In this document: positions 1-8,099 of the stretch, piece by piece | Layout of the letters: every line of letters begins with the position of its first letter | Position numbering within the stretch: the stretch's first letter is position 1 | NCBI RefSeq assembly: GCF_046292825.1 | Contig: NZ_JBKBQG010000012.1 | Location: 36,252 to 100,251, forward strand | Direction of reading: 5' to 3' | Origin: Salinarimonas sp046292825 | GTDB lineage: Bacteria; Pseudomonadota; Alphaproteobacteria; Rhizobiales; Beijerinckiaceae | Length of the DNA: 64,000 nucleotides | Notes under the pieces: generated by a model | Seen by the model: the letters and a program-made list of their open reading frames with translations, nothing else | The model's database searches: none | Told to the model about the DNA's origin: nothing | Position numbers and translations under genes: made by a program

Positions 1-1553
1 TGCTGGTTGACGATGTCCGACTGGAGGAACACGCCGCACCCCATGGCGAGCGAGGGCATGGCGCGCGCGGCGAAGGCCTCCTCGGCATAGGTCTCGAGCG
101 GCACGTCGTAGCGCTCGGCGACGCCTTGCAGGAAGGCGCCGTTGCCCGACGAGCATTGGGAATTGAGCCGGAAATCCGCGACCGTGCCCTGGCGCAGGAT
201 CATGATCTTCACGTCGGTGCCGCCGACGTCGCAGATCACGTCCGCATCGGGGAAGACCTCGAGCGCGGAGCGGGCATGGGCGACGGTCTCGACCACCGCC
301 TGGTCCGCGCCCAAAATGTCGTTGAGGAGGTCCTTGCCGTAGCCCGTGAGCGCGAGGCCCGCGATCTCCTCGACGCCGCCCGCGCGGATGTCGCGGAAGA
401 GGGCCTTCGCGTCCTCGATCGGGTTGCCCTTCGAGGGGGCGTAGGCCGTGTGGACGAGCTCGCCGTCGCGGGTGAGGACGACGGCCTTGGCCGTCGTCGA
501 GCCGAAATCGCAGCCGACGAAGAGCGGCTCTCCCCGGCGCGCGTCGAGATTCGCCGCGACCGGCGCCGCCTTCGGTCCCCCGTATTTGGCGCGGAAGGCG
601 GCGAGCGCGTCGGGCTTCTCGACGAGGCCGCGCGCGCCCTCGGACGCCTTGGCCTGGTGCTGGCCCTCGTCGATCCACCAGGAGAGCCGCTCGGTGCCGA
701 GATAGCGCCCCGCCTCCTCGCTCTCGCCGAGCGCCACCTCGACGCAGCCGAGCGCGGCGTAATAGAGCGCGTCCTCGGGCACGAGAATGAAGCGCGCGGG
801 GTCGGCGGCCTCTTCCCGGAGGCCGCGCTCCGCCCAGACTCGCCCGAGATGGCGGATCCAGGCCTCGCGCAGGCCGCGGAAGAACATGTTCGGGCCGCCG
901 AGCAGCAGCACCTGCGGGAAGGGCGTGTTCCCCTTCGTCAGCGTCGCGAGGTTCTGGTAGACGACCGCCTCGAACAGGCTCGCGATGATCTCCTCGACCG
1001 GCACGCCGCCCTTCAGCAGCGTGTTGGCGTCGGTCTCCGCGAAGATCCCGCATTTCGAGGAGACCTTGTGCAGGCTCAAGCCCTCGTAGGGCATCTCGGC
1101 GAGGCGCTCGGGCGCGATCTTGAGCTTGCGGGCGGTTTTCTCGATGAAGGTGCCGGTGCCGCCCGAGCAGGCCGATTGCATGTAGACCTGTTTGGAGCGA
1201 TCGCCCTCCGTCTTCGTGAAGAAGATCGTCTTCATGTCCTCGCCCCCGATCTCGGAGACGAAGTGCACGTCCGGGTGCAGCTTCTCGACGGCGGCGGCGA
1301 CCGCCACCACCTCCTGCACGAGCCGCGCGCCGACGAGCGGCGCGAGGAGCCCCGCGCCGGAGCCCGTGAAGAACACGCGGTCGCGTTCGGGCCGGAGGCC
1401 GATCTCGGCCTCCATGCGGGCGAGGAGCCCGCGCGCGTGCTCGGCCTGCTTGGTGTTGTGGCGCTCGTAGGCGCGGAAGAGGATCTCCCCGTCCCGCACC
1501 GCGACCGCCTTCACCGTGGTCGAGCCGACGTCCAGTCCGACGAGGATGGTCAT
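1..1553 (-). CDS. Acyl-CoA dehydratase activase, two BadF/BadG-type ASKHA domains (partial, continues past left edge)
   Basis: The visible 517 codons encode two tandem BcrAD/BadFG-type ATPase domains. Each begins with a glycine-rich phosphate loop (GLDVGSTTVKAV at the N-terminus, GCDFGSTTAKAVV near residue 340). Each also carries cysteine motifs of the kind that hold the bridging [4Fe-4S] cluster in 2-hydroxyglutaryl-CoA dehydratase activators (ACSGGTGTF, SSKCGIFAE, then CSSGNGAF, MGCGVF). Such proteins couple ATP hydrolysis to one-electron transfer to a partner dehydratase or reductase. The start ATG (1551-1553) overlaps the stop of the upstream gene as ATGA, so the two are translationally coupled. 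Large family members continue into DUF2229-type regions, so the missing C-terminus may carry one. The substrate cannot be told from sequence. The family assignment is firm; the physiological role is not. Confidence 0.85.
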   Translation of the reverse strand, partial: MTILVGLDVGSTTVKAVAVRDGEILFRAYERHNTKQAEHARGLLARMEAEIGLRPERDRVFFTGSGAGLLAPLVGARLVQEVVAVAAAVEKLHPDVHFVSEIGGEDMKTIFFTKTEGDRSKQVYMQSACSGGTGTFIEKTARKLKIAPERLAEMPYEGLSLHKVSSKCGIFAETDANTLLKGGVPVEEIIASLFEAVVYQNLATLTKGNTPFPQVLLLGGPNMFFRGLREAWIRHLGRVWAERGLREEAADPARFILVPEDALYYAALGCVEVALGESEEAGRYLGTERLSWWIDEGQHQAKASEGARGLVEKPDALAAFRAKYGGPKAAPVAANLDARRGEPLFVGCDFGSTTAKAVVLTRDGELVHTAYAPSKGNPIEDAKALFRDIRAGGVEEIAGLALTGYGKDLLNDILGADQAVVETVAHARSALEVFPDADVICDVGGTDVKIMILRQGTVADFRLNSQCSSGNGAFLQGVAERYDVPLETYAEEAFAARAMPSLAMGCGVFLQSDIVNQ

Positions 1554-3121
1554 GAGATCTCCGGGTGGCTGGGGAGCGGCAGGGTGCGATCGGCCAGTTC
1601 GAGCAGCGTCGAGGCCGCCATTCCGGCAGCACCCCGATGGGGCATCGCGTAGCCGGCGCGACGGATATCTCGGCGGTCGTCCAGCAGAGGCTTGGCGCTC
1701 TCGGGATCGAGCCCGGTCGTCTCCATCGCCTCCACATATTCGCGCACCGCGCGCTTCTTGGCCTCCGTGAGGATCATCTGGCAGCGCGAGAGCGCGTGGA
1801 TCTCGGCATCGCCCTTCACCTCGATCGGGGCGTAGAGGATGTCGGGATGGCGTCCGAGCACGCCCGCCATGGCGCCGACGCTCATCGTGTTCGGCATGCA
1901 GCCGTATGGCGAGAGCTCGCAGATCATGTGGGCGCGGCGCCGGTAATGCGCGTAGAGCGCCTTGCCGATCAGCATGTCGCCCTCGCCGCCCGACAGGCGG
2001 TGATTGTAGAAGGGCGCGGCGAGCCGGCGCAGCTCCTCCTGGTCGGGCATCTCGTGGGGCAGGCCGCCGAGGGCGGCGCGCAGCCGGTCGAAGGTGCGCC
2101 GGAAGAGCTTCTGCACGAGCTTGAGCGCGGTCACCTGCGCGCCCGCCCATTTCTCGATCCCCACCATCGCCTCGACGGATCCGAGCTTGTGGCGGATGAG
2201 ATAGTCGAGCCACACCGCGACGGGCGCCGGGATCACCTCGGCGCCCTCGGATTCGAGCCAGGAATGGATGTTGTAGTTCGGGTCGCCCTCCACCGTCTGC
2301 AGGTAGAACTCGCCGGTGATCTTGACGACGGGCTTCACCCGCAGCCGGTCGACCTCGATGTCGGCGAAGCGGGTGAAGGCGCGCGCGAGCGCATTCTCGA
2401 AATGGCGGGTGGTGAAGAACCAGGCGGCGCTGCCCCAGGAATTGCCGGCCAAGCGCGCGGCGGCGGGGCGCTCGCGAAACGCCTCTTCGAGGATCGCGAC
2501 GGCTTCCTTCACGGCGGCGTCGGTCTCGCCGGCATGCACCTCGTAGGGACGGATGCGGTATTCGAGGCTCTGGATCACGTCCGCGCACAGGATCGCCCAG
2601 ACGGCGCCGAGCGTGAGCGGCATGTTCACCTCGATGCCCCCGCCCTCGACGCTGCCCTGCGAGGGCTCGTCCTGCGCGAGCAGCAGCATGCGCACGGAAT
2701 CGAGGCCGAGATTGCGCAGAGCGAGCTCGTAGCTCTGGTGGTATTGCCCGAAGCGGCAGGCGCCGCAGGAGCCCGCGGTCACGTAGACGTAGCGCTCCGC
2801 CACCGCCTCCTTGCCGAGGCGCCCGCTCTCGTCGCGCAGGAAATTCGCGAGATTGCCGGTGGTGAAGGAGGTGGGGCAGCACTGGCCGATATCGGCGAGC
2901 TCGCGGCCCGTCGCGAGATCGGCCTTCGTCGCGACGGGGAGCGCGCGGGCCTTGTAGCCGAGCCCTTCGAAATTCGCCTGGATCAGGCGCTCGGCTCGCC
3001 AATGCAGGCCGCCGAAGACAATCTCGATCTTGTCGCGCTCGGCTCTGGCGATGGGGGCCGGCTTGTAGGCGCGATAGTGCACGTCTGCGGCTGAGGGTGC
3101 CGCTTGCGCGGATGTCGGCAT
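1550..3121 (-). CDS. 2-hydroxyacyl-CoA dehydratase-like / activase-associated Fe-S protein (COG3581-type)
   Basis: This 523-residue protein resembles the nucleotide-binding, HgdB-like half of the large CoA-substrate activase family. Cysteine motifs are CC at residues 81-82, GSCGACRFGQYH at about 117-128, and CELSPYGCMPN near residue 440, consistent with Fe-S cluster binding. The start at 3121 (MPTSAQ) was preferred over an upstream in-frame ATG because the upstream residues look like non-coding sequence and a GGAGG lies about 13 bases before it. The gene is followed with ATGA overlap by the BadF-type activase, so the two products probably form one complex. In many bacteria these modules are fused in one ~1,400-residue protein; here they are split. 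The reaction is unknown. Confidence 0.7.
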   Translation of the reverse strand: MPTSAQAAPSAADVHYRAYKPAPIARAERDKIEIVFGGLHWRAERLIQANFEGLGYKARALPVATKADLATGRELADIGQCCPTSFTTGNLANFLRDESGRLGKEAVAERYVYVTAGSCGACRFGQYHQSYELALRNLGLDSVRMLLLAQDEPSQGSVEGGGIEVNMPLTLGAVWAILCADVIQSLEYRIRPYEVHAGETDAAVKEAVAILEEAFRERPAAARLAGNSWGSAAWFFTTRHFENALARAFTRFADIEVDRLRVKPVVKITGEFYLQTVEGDPNYNIHSWLESEGAEVIPAPVAVWLDYLIRHKLGSVEAMVGIEKWAGAQVTALKLVQKLFRRTFDRLRAALGGLPHEMPDQEELRRLAAPFYNHRLSGGEGDMLIGKALYAHYRRRAHMICELSPYGCMPNTMSVGAMAGVLGRHPDILYAPIEVKGDAEIHALSRCQMILTEAKKRAVREYVEAMETTGLDPESAKPLLDDRRDIRRAGYAMPHRGAAGMAASTLLELADRTLPLPSHPEIS

Positions 3122-3256
3122 GGGGGATGCCCTCCGGGAGCTGGAGATGCCGAGGAATGGCGGGAGAACGACTTCCTTCTTTTTTGGCGAGCGACGGAAC
3201 GCGGCACGCGAAACGCCATTACGAAGACGCACGAGGAACGATTTTGTTCCTGCGCC

Positions 3257-4507
3257 TCACCTCAGTGTCGCAGCACCGGGCGCCTTCGGTCGAGAGGGGG
3301 CGATCCCGTAGACGAGGCACGCGCCGAGGAGGAGCGCGCCGAAGCCGAGATGCAGCGCGGCGAAGGTCGGCTCCGGCCCCGCCGCCGCGAGGCCCTCCCG
3401 CACGACCCGGCCCGACAGCCATTGCAGGATGCCCGCGCCGCCGATGAAGACGAGGTTGAGGAAGGTCACCCCGCGGCCGATCAGATCGGGCGGGAAGAAG
3501 AGCCGCGCGTGCTCCATCAGGACGCCGTAGGTGAGCCCGGCGAAGCCCGCGATCGCGACGAGCCCGAGGGCGAGCGCCGCGCTCGTGTGCCCGAAGGCGC
3601 CGAGCGCGAGGAAGGACGCGGCCGTCACGAGGCTGCCGAGGAGCGCGGTGCGCTTCGCCTCGCCGACGAGCCGCTCGAGCGGGGCGTAGGCGAAGGCGCC
3701 CGCCGCCATCGCCGCCGCCATCAGGAGGGCGGCGTTGCCGGTCTGCGCGAGCGAGAAGCCGTGCACGTCGCGAAAGAAGGGCGCGATCCACAGGCTGCGC
3801 TCGGCGATCACGACGGCATAGCCGACGGCGACGAGCGGCAGGACCGGCCACAGGCCGCGGATCGCGAGGATGCGACGCAGGCCGCCGAGAAAGCCGCCGC
3901 TGCCCCGCGCCTCGTCCGGCGCGACCGGCGGCGGGTCGCGGACCACGAGGGCGACGAGGAGAGCGGCGAGCAGCGTGATGCCGGCGATCGTCCCGAGGCT
4001 CGCGCGCCAGCCGATCGCCTCGGTGGCGAGCGCGAGCGGCGTCGCCGACAGGAGATTGCCGAGATTGCCGAGGCCGAGAAGCGCGGCCGCGCGCGCCGCG
4101 AACCGATGCGCGTCCGCTGCCCGCGCGAAGAGGTAGAGCCCGCCCATCAGGACCGAGGAGCAGCCGAGCCCGATCAGCGCCATCGCCGCGAGCGCCTGCG
4201 CATAGCCGCTCGCCGTGGCGAGGAGCACGGCGCCCGCGACCGCGAGGAGGAGCGGCAGCGCGATCGTGCGCCGCGGTCCGAGCCGATCGAGCGCGAAGCC
4301 GACGGGGATCTGGGCGAGCGCGAAGGCGGCGAACCAGACGGCGGAGAGCGCGCCGAGCATCGCCGCATCGAGCCCGAGATCCGCCGACAGGTCCCCCGCC
4401 ACCACCGCGAGGAAGGCGCGGTAGAACTGGCTCAGGACATAGGCGAGGACGAGGACGGCGAAGATCATGACGTCGGGCAGGGAAGCATCGGCACCCGCGC
4501 CCCGCAA
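3257..4507 (-). CDS. MFS transporter
   Basis: The 416-residue protein is hydrophobic throughout, with about 12 predicted membrane helices and the loop 2-3 motif A-like sequence GFALDRLGPRRT near residue 70, typical of the major facilitator superfamily. It should be an inner-membrane secondary transporter. It lies 135 bases upstream of the dehydratase/activase pair on the same strand, so the three genes may be co-transcribed and the transporter may handle that enzyme's substrate; this is inference. An internal ATG (MIFAVLVLAY, 13 codons in) is an alternative start that would trim a short polar N-terminus. The substrate is not predictable. Confidence 0.85.
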   Translation of the reverse strand: MRGAGADASLPDVMIFAVLVLAYVLSQFYRAFLAVVAGDLSADLGLDAAMLGALSAVWFAAFALAQIPVGFALDRLGPRRTIALPLLLAVAGAVLLATASGYAQALAAMALIGLGCSSVLMGGLYLFARAADAHRFAARAAALLGLGNLGNLLSATPLALATEAIGWRASLGTIAGITLLAALLVALVVRDPPPVAPDEARGSGGFLGGLRRILAIRGLWPVLPLVAVGYAVVIAERSLWIAPFFRDVHGFSLAQTGNAALLMAAAMAAGAFAYAPLERLVGEAKRTALLGSLVTAASFLALGAFGHTSAALALGLVAIAGFAGLTYGVLMEHARLFFPPDLIGRGVTFLNLVFIGGAGILQWLSGRVVREGLAAAGPEPTFAALHLGFGALLLGACLVYGIAPSRPKAPGAATLR

Positions 4508-4580
4508 TGCGCCCTCCCGTGCGGGGATGGCGAGACCATGCGGGTCTTCGTGCGAGGCACCGGGCGGATGTGCGCGAGGG

Positions 4581-4610
4581 TTGCGAATCCGTGTCGGATC
4601 GCGCTATAAT
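4581..4610 (+). promoter_or_regulatory. Predicted sigma70-type promoter with inverted repeat in spacer
   Basis: TTGCGA (4581-4586) and a perfect TATAAT (4605-4610) are separated by 18 bases. The spacer contains ATCCG-TGT-CGGAT, a perfect 5-base inverted repeat that could be an operator. The promoter points at the substrate-binding-protein gene starting at 4671. Confidence 0.6.
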
Positions 4611-4670
4611 TCAGAATTGCCGGGAGCGCCGGCGAGCGTCCCTCCGGTGGCGCGGATCGGGGAGCCTGAT

Positions 4671-5552
4671 TTGACGGCATTCGTTCGCATCGGCGTCGTG
4701 GGCCCCCTGACGGGGCCGCAATCCGAACACGGCGCGCTTCTCATGGAAGCGGCGTCGCGCGGCCTCGTCGCCGCCCGGACCTCGGTTCCGGGCCTGCGGA
4801 TCGCGCTCGAGGCGGCGGACGATCGCAACGATCCCGAATTCGCGATGATCGCCGCGCGCAGCCTCCTCGCGGCGGGCGTGCACGCGGTGATCGGGCACTG
4901 CGACAGCGACGCCGCGGCGGCCGCGGCCCCCCTCTACCGCGACGCGTCGGTGCCCCTCCTGATCACCGCGGCCACCCGGCCGCTCCTCGCGGCGCAGACC
5001 GGTGCGTTGCGCCTCTGCCCGAGCGCGCGCGCCGAGATGGACGCCCTCTTCGAGGCGCTCGCGCCGTGCGCACGCATCGCGATCGCCAGCGAGCGCGCGA
5101 CCCATGGTCGGCGTCTCGAGACGCTCTTCCTGGACGATCCGCGCGTGGCCGGTCGTGTGAGCGCCCTCGGGCGGCTCGACGACCCCGTCGCTCCTCCGGG
5201 GGACGTGGTGGTCCTGTTCGGAACGCACGAATGCGTCCTCGACGCGCTCTACAGATGGAAAGGAGGCGGCGGCCGGTATCTCGCCTGCGGCGCCTGCAGC
5301 CTGCCCGCCTTCATGGACACCTGCCCGGACGGGCTCGACATCGGCGTGGCGATGCCCTCGCCCGAGTTTCCCGAGGCGACGCGCCGCGCGGTCCTCCTCG
5401 TCGCCGAGCACGCCGCCGGGGGTCTCGACGGCCTGCGCGAGCGACTCCTCGCGGACGAGCGCTTCGAGATGGGCGAGGCGAAGGGGGCGTGCTATCGGGT
5501 CGAGCCGATCGCCTCGTTCGCCGCCTCGCGCGGCTCGGTCGACGAGCCGTGA
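4671..5552 (+). CDS. Type-1 periplasmic-binding-fold protein without signal peptide (amino-acid/amide sensor-like)
   Basis: The 293-residue product starts TAFVRIGVVGPLTGPQSEHG, the first strand and ligand loop of Leu/Ile/Val-type (Peripla_BP_6) binding proteins, and continues with the alternating strand-helix pattern of that fold (AGVHAVIGHCDSDAAAAAA, VPLLITAATRP). A TTG start at 4671 is chosen because GGGGAG lies 7 bases upstream and the binding fold begins at once. Longer in-frame starts (ATG at 4467) would cover the predicted promoter. No signal peptide is present, so the protein should be cytoplasmic, like the amide sensor AmiC. It is shorter than exported family members (~370 residues). 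No permease or ATPase is adjacent, so a sensory role is plausible. The ligand is unknown. Confidence 0.65.
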   Translation: MTAFVRIGVVGPLTGPQSEHGALLMEAASRGLVAARTSVPGLRIALEAADDRNDPEFAMIAARSLLAAGVHAVIGHCDSDAAAAAAPLYRDASVPLLITAATRPLLAAQTGALRLCPSARAEMDALFEALAPCARIAIASERATHGRRLETLFLDDPRVAGRVSALGRLDDPVAPPGDVVVLFGTHECVLDALYRWKGGGGRYLACGACSLPAFMDTCPDGLDIGVAMPSPEFPEATRRAVLLVAEHAAGGLDGLRERLLADERFEMGEAKGACYRVEPIASFAASRGSVDEP

Positions 5553-5596
5553 GCGCGAGGCCCGATCGGCTCGAAGCCTGCAAATCATTCCACGCT

Positions 5597-5630
5597 GTCC
5601 TTCCCGGGCGCGAAGCGAGCCCGGGATGAC
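5597..5630. repeat. Short family-A repeat fragment
   Basis: A 34-base palindromic piece of the genome's family-A intergenic repeat (arms gtccttcccgggcgcga / cgagcccgggatgac). It lies between the convergent ends of the binding-protein gene and ilvE and could also act as a bidirectional terminator-like hairpin. Confidence 0.65.
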
Positions 5631-5654
5631 AGCGCGGGAACCGTCAGCCGAAGC

Positions 5655-6542
5655 TCAGGCCGCGCGCGCCTTGGGCTGCACCTCGGCCATGTAGTCTTCC
5701 ATCAGCGTGCGGGTGATGTTGCCCGGCTGGTACTTGTGCCGGGCGATCTCCGAGACCGGGGTCACCTCGGCCGCGGTGCCGGTGATGAAGCACTCGTTGA
5801 AGGTCGCCAGCTCCTCGGGCAGGATCCGCCGCTCGATCACCTCGAAGCCGCGCCGCTTGGCGAGGTCGATCACCGTGCGCCGGGTGATGCCGTCGAGGAA
5901 GCAATCGGCCATCGGCGTGTGGATCGCCCCGTCGCGGGTGAAGAACACGTTCGCGCCGGTGCACTCGGCGACGCGGCCCTGCCAGTCGAGCATCAGGGCG
6001 TCGGCATAGCCCTTGCGCTCGGCCTCGTGCTTCGAGATCGTGCAGATCATGTACAGGCCCGCGGCCTTGGAATGGCACGGGGCGGTCGCCGGATCGGGGC
6101 GGCGGTAGCGCGCCATGTCGATGCGGATGCCCTTGAGCCGCTCCTCGGGATTGAAATAGCTCGGCCATTCCCACGCCGCGATCGCGAGGTGGATGGTGTT
6201 CGCCTGCGCCGAGACGCCCATCATCTCCGAGCCGCGCCACGCGATCGGGCGCACATAGCCGTCGACGAGGCCGTTCTTGGCGAGCACGAGGTCCTTCGCC
6301 GCGTCGATCTCCGCCACGTTGTAGGGGATCTCGAAATCGAGGAGCTCGGCCGAGCGGCGCAGGCGCTCGGAATGCTCGGTCGACTTGAAGATCGCCCCGC
6401 CATAGGCGCGCTCGCCCTCGAATACCGCCGAGCCATAATGCAGCGCGTGAGAGAGCACGTGCAGCTTGGCCTCGGCCCACGGCGTGAGGACGCCGTCGAG
6501 CCAGATCCAGCCGTCCCGTTGATGGAAGGGAACCGGTGACAT
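5655..6542 (-). CDS. ilvE: Branched-chain amino acid aminotransferase
   Basis: A class IV PLP aminotransferase of 295 residues, the usual length for IlvE. It interconverts Leu/Ile/Val and their 2-oxoacids with 2-oxoglutarate in the cytoplasm. HALHYGSAVFEGERAY (about 33-47) is the N-terminal signature. The PLP lysine is K159 in SKAAGLY, the same number as in E. coli, and the phosphate-binding GTAAEVTPV lies near the C-terminus. The start at 6542 (MSPVPF) was chosen over an upstream in-frame ATG because the homologous N-terminus begins here. The gene is divergent from the marR-regulator-kinase operon. Together with ilvD at the right end of the window it belongs to branched-chain amino acid biosynthesis, but the two loci are not linked as an operon. 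Confidence 0.92.
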   Translation of the reverse strand: MSPVPFHQRDGWIWLDGVLTPWAEAKLHVLSHALHYGSAVFEGERAYGGAIFKSTEHSERLRRSAELLDFEIPYNVAEIDAAKDLVLAKNGLVDGYVRPIAWRGSEMMGVSAQANTIHLAIAAWEWPSYFNPEERLKGIRIDMARYRRPDPATAPCHSKAAGLYMICTISKHEAERKGYADALMLDWQGRVAECTGANVFFTRDGAIHTPMADCFLDGITRRTVIDLAKRRGFEVIERRILPEELATFNECFITGTAAEVTPVSEIARHKYQPGNITRTLMEDYMAEVQPKARAA

Positions 6543-6654
6543 GGATCGCAACTCCGTGATGAGCGTGCACAGGAATGATGCGGCGACGGCGGCGCACGAG
6601 ACACGCCGTTGCCGGTAGGGCAGCGATAACGAACCATCGTTTCGCCGATCGGGG

Positions 6655-6700
6655 TTGACGAGTAACAATCGGCCTGAGATATGTCAACAAGGCTGACATA
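6655..6700 (+). promoter_or_regulatory. Promoter with overlapping palindromic operator upstream of marR
   Basis: TTGACG (6655-6660), a 17-base spacer and GATATG (6678-6683) form a promoter. The -10 overlaps the perfect inverted repeat TATGTCA-ACAAGGC-TGACATA (6680-6700), which ends 22 bases before the GTG start. An operator over the -10 fits negative autoregulation by the MarR protein, and possibly control of divergent ilvE. The binding protein is inferred, not shown. Confidence 0.55.
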
Positions 6701-6722
6701 AGAGACGGATGGATTTTTCGGC

Positions 6723-7343
6723 GTGACACAGGCAGCCGCAAAGCCGGCCCCCGCACCGGGACCGCTCGACACGCAAGCCGCGCTCGAAGAGACGCCGCGC
6801 GCGCTCTTCGCGCCCGCCGCGGACGGGAGCCGAGCGGACGGGCAGGACGCCGCGGGCGACGACGCGCCGGCCTACGACCTCATCGAGCTGTTCTTCTTCG
6901 CCTATCGGGACTTCGTCAGCGAGCCGGACCGCATCCTCGACCGCTACGGCTTCGGGCGGGCGCACCACCGCGTCCTCCACTTCGTCGCCCGCAATCCGGG
7001 GCTGACGATCGCCGAGCTCCTCGAGATCCTCAAGATCACCAAACAGAGCCTCAACCGGGTGCTGAAGGAGCTGATCGAGAAGGACTTCGTCGAGAGCCGG
7101 CCGGGGACGGTGGACCGGCGCCAGCGGCTCCTGTTCACGACGCGCGCGGGCGCCGAACTCGGCCTCGAGCTCGCGCGGCTGCAATCGGCTCGGGTGCGCC
7201 GCGCGCTCGCCGACGCGTCTCCGCAGGCGCGTGCCGCGATTTCGGCCTATCTTCTGGGCATGATCGAACCGAACGAGCGCGCCGAGGTCGCGCGCCGCAT
7301 CGCCAGGCCGTCGCCGCGCGCGGTCGAGAGCCGAGGAGGGTAG
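6723..7343 (+). CDS. MarR-family transcriptional regulator (PetP-like)
   Basis: The 206-residue protein has a disordered N-terminus of about 50 residues, then a MarR winged helix with ITKQSLNRVLKELIEKDF as the recognition region and DRRQRLLFTTRAG as the wing. GTG start. It is followed after 3 bases by an OmpR-family regulator and then a histidine kinase. The MarR plus OmpR pair matches the petP-petR arrangement described in Rhodobacter capsulatus, and the cassette beside ilvE is common in alphaproteobacteria. It probably binds the palindrome just upstream and represses its own operon; the signal is unknown. Confidence 0.85.
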   Translation: MTQAAAKPAPAPGPLDTQAALEETPRALFAPAADGSRADGQDAAGDDAPAYDLIELFFFAYRDFVSEPDRILDRYGFGRAHHRVLHFVARNPGLTIAELLEILKITKQSLNRVLKELIEKDFVESRPGTVDRRQRLLFTTRAGAELGLELARLQSARVRRALADASPQARAAISAYLLGMIEPNERAEVARRIARPSPRAVESRGG

Positions 7344-7346
7344 CGG

Positions 7347-8099
7347 ATGGGGGACATCGCCGGGCAAGAGATCGGGGAGACGCGCGGCGAGATCCGCGTC
7401 GAGGTGCCCGATCACGCGCCGCACGTGCTCGTCGTCGACGACGACCGACGCCTGCGCGAGCTCCTGGGCCGCTTCCTCGTCGAGAACGGGTTTCGCGTCA
7501 CCTCCGCCGCGAGCGCCGCCGAGGCCCGCGCCAAGAGCGCCCATCTCGTGTTCGACGCCCTCGTGCTCGACGTGATGATGCCCGGCGAGACCGGCTTCGA
7601 TTATGCCCGCGCGGTGCGCGCGGATTCGGACGTGCCGATCCTGATGCTGACCGCCCGCTCGGAGACCGCCGATCGGATCACCGGCCTCGAGATCGGGGCG
7701 GACGACTATATCGCGAAACCCTTCGAGCCGCGCGAGCTCGTCCTTCGGCTCTCCGCCGTGCTGCGGCGCCGCACCCAGGAGCCGGCGCCTGCGGTCGCCG
7801 ATCCCGAGGAGCTCCGCTTCGGCCCCTTCGTCTTCCGGCTCGATCGGGGCGAGCTGCGCCGCGGCGACGAGCCGATCCGCCTCACCGAGCGCGAGCGCGA
7901 GATCCTGACGATCCTCGGCCACAAGGCCGGCGCGAACGTGCTGCGCGAGGAGCTCGCGGGCCAGGGCGGCGCCCTCAACGAGCGCACGGTCGACGTCCAG
8001 ATCAACCGCCTGCGCCGCAAGATCGAGCTCGACCCCGCCAACCCGCTGATCCTGCAGACCGTGCGCGGCATCGGCTACCGCCTCGTCGTCGATCGATGA
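7347..8099 (+). CDS. OmpR/PhoB-family response regulator (PetR-like)
   Basis: 250 residues: receiver domain (about 25-140) with acidic pocket DDDR, phosphoacceptor D75 in LDVMMPGETG and the conserved Lys in YIAKPFEP, then a winged-helix output domain ending VRGIGYRLV. It begins 3 bases after marR and its stop overlaps the start of the kinase gene as ATGA, so the three genes form one coupled operon. It is the likely phosphorylation target of the adjacent kinase. Confidence 0.93.
   Translation: MGDIAGQEIGETRGEIRVEVPDHAPHVLVVDDDRRLRELLGRFLVENGFRVTSAASAAEARAKSAHLVFDALVLDVMMPGETGFDYARAVRADSDVPILMLTARSETADRITGLEIGADDYIAKPFEPRELVLRLSAVLRRRTQEPAPAVADPEELRFGPFVFRLDRGELRRGDEPIRLTEREREILTILGHKAGANVLREELAGQGGALNERTVDVQINRLRRKIELDPANPLILQTVRGIGYRLVVDR

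Noticed and set aside
3235..3251. Small hairpin (AGGAAC/GTTCCT) after the MFS gene
   Set aside because: Six base pairs, no T-run on either side; too weak to call a terminator.
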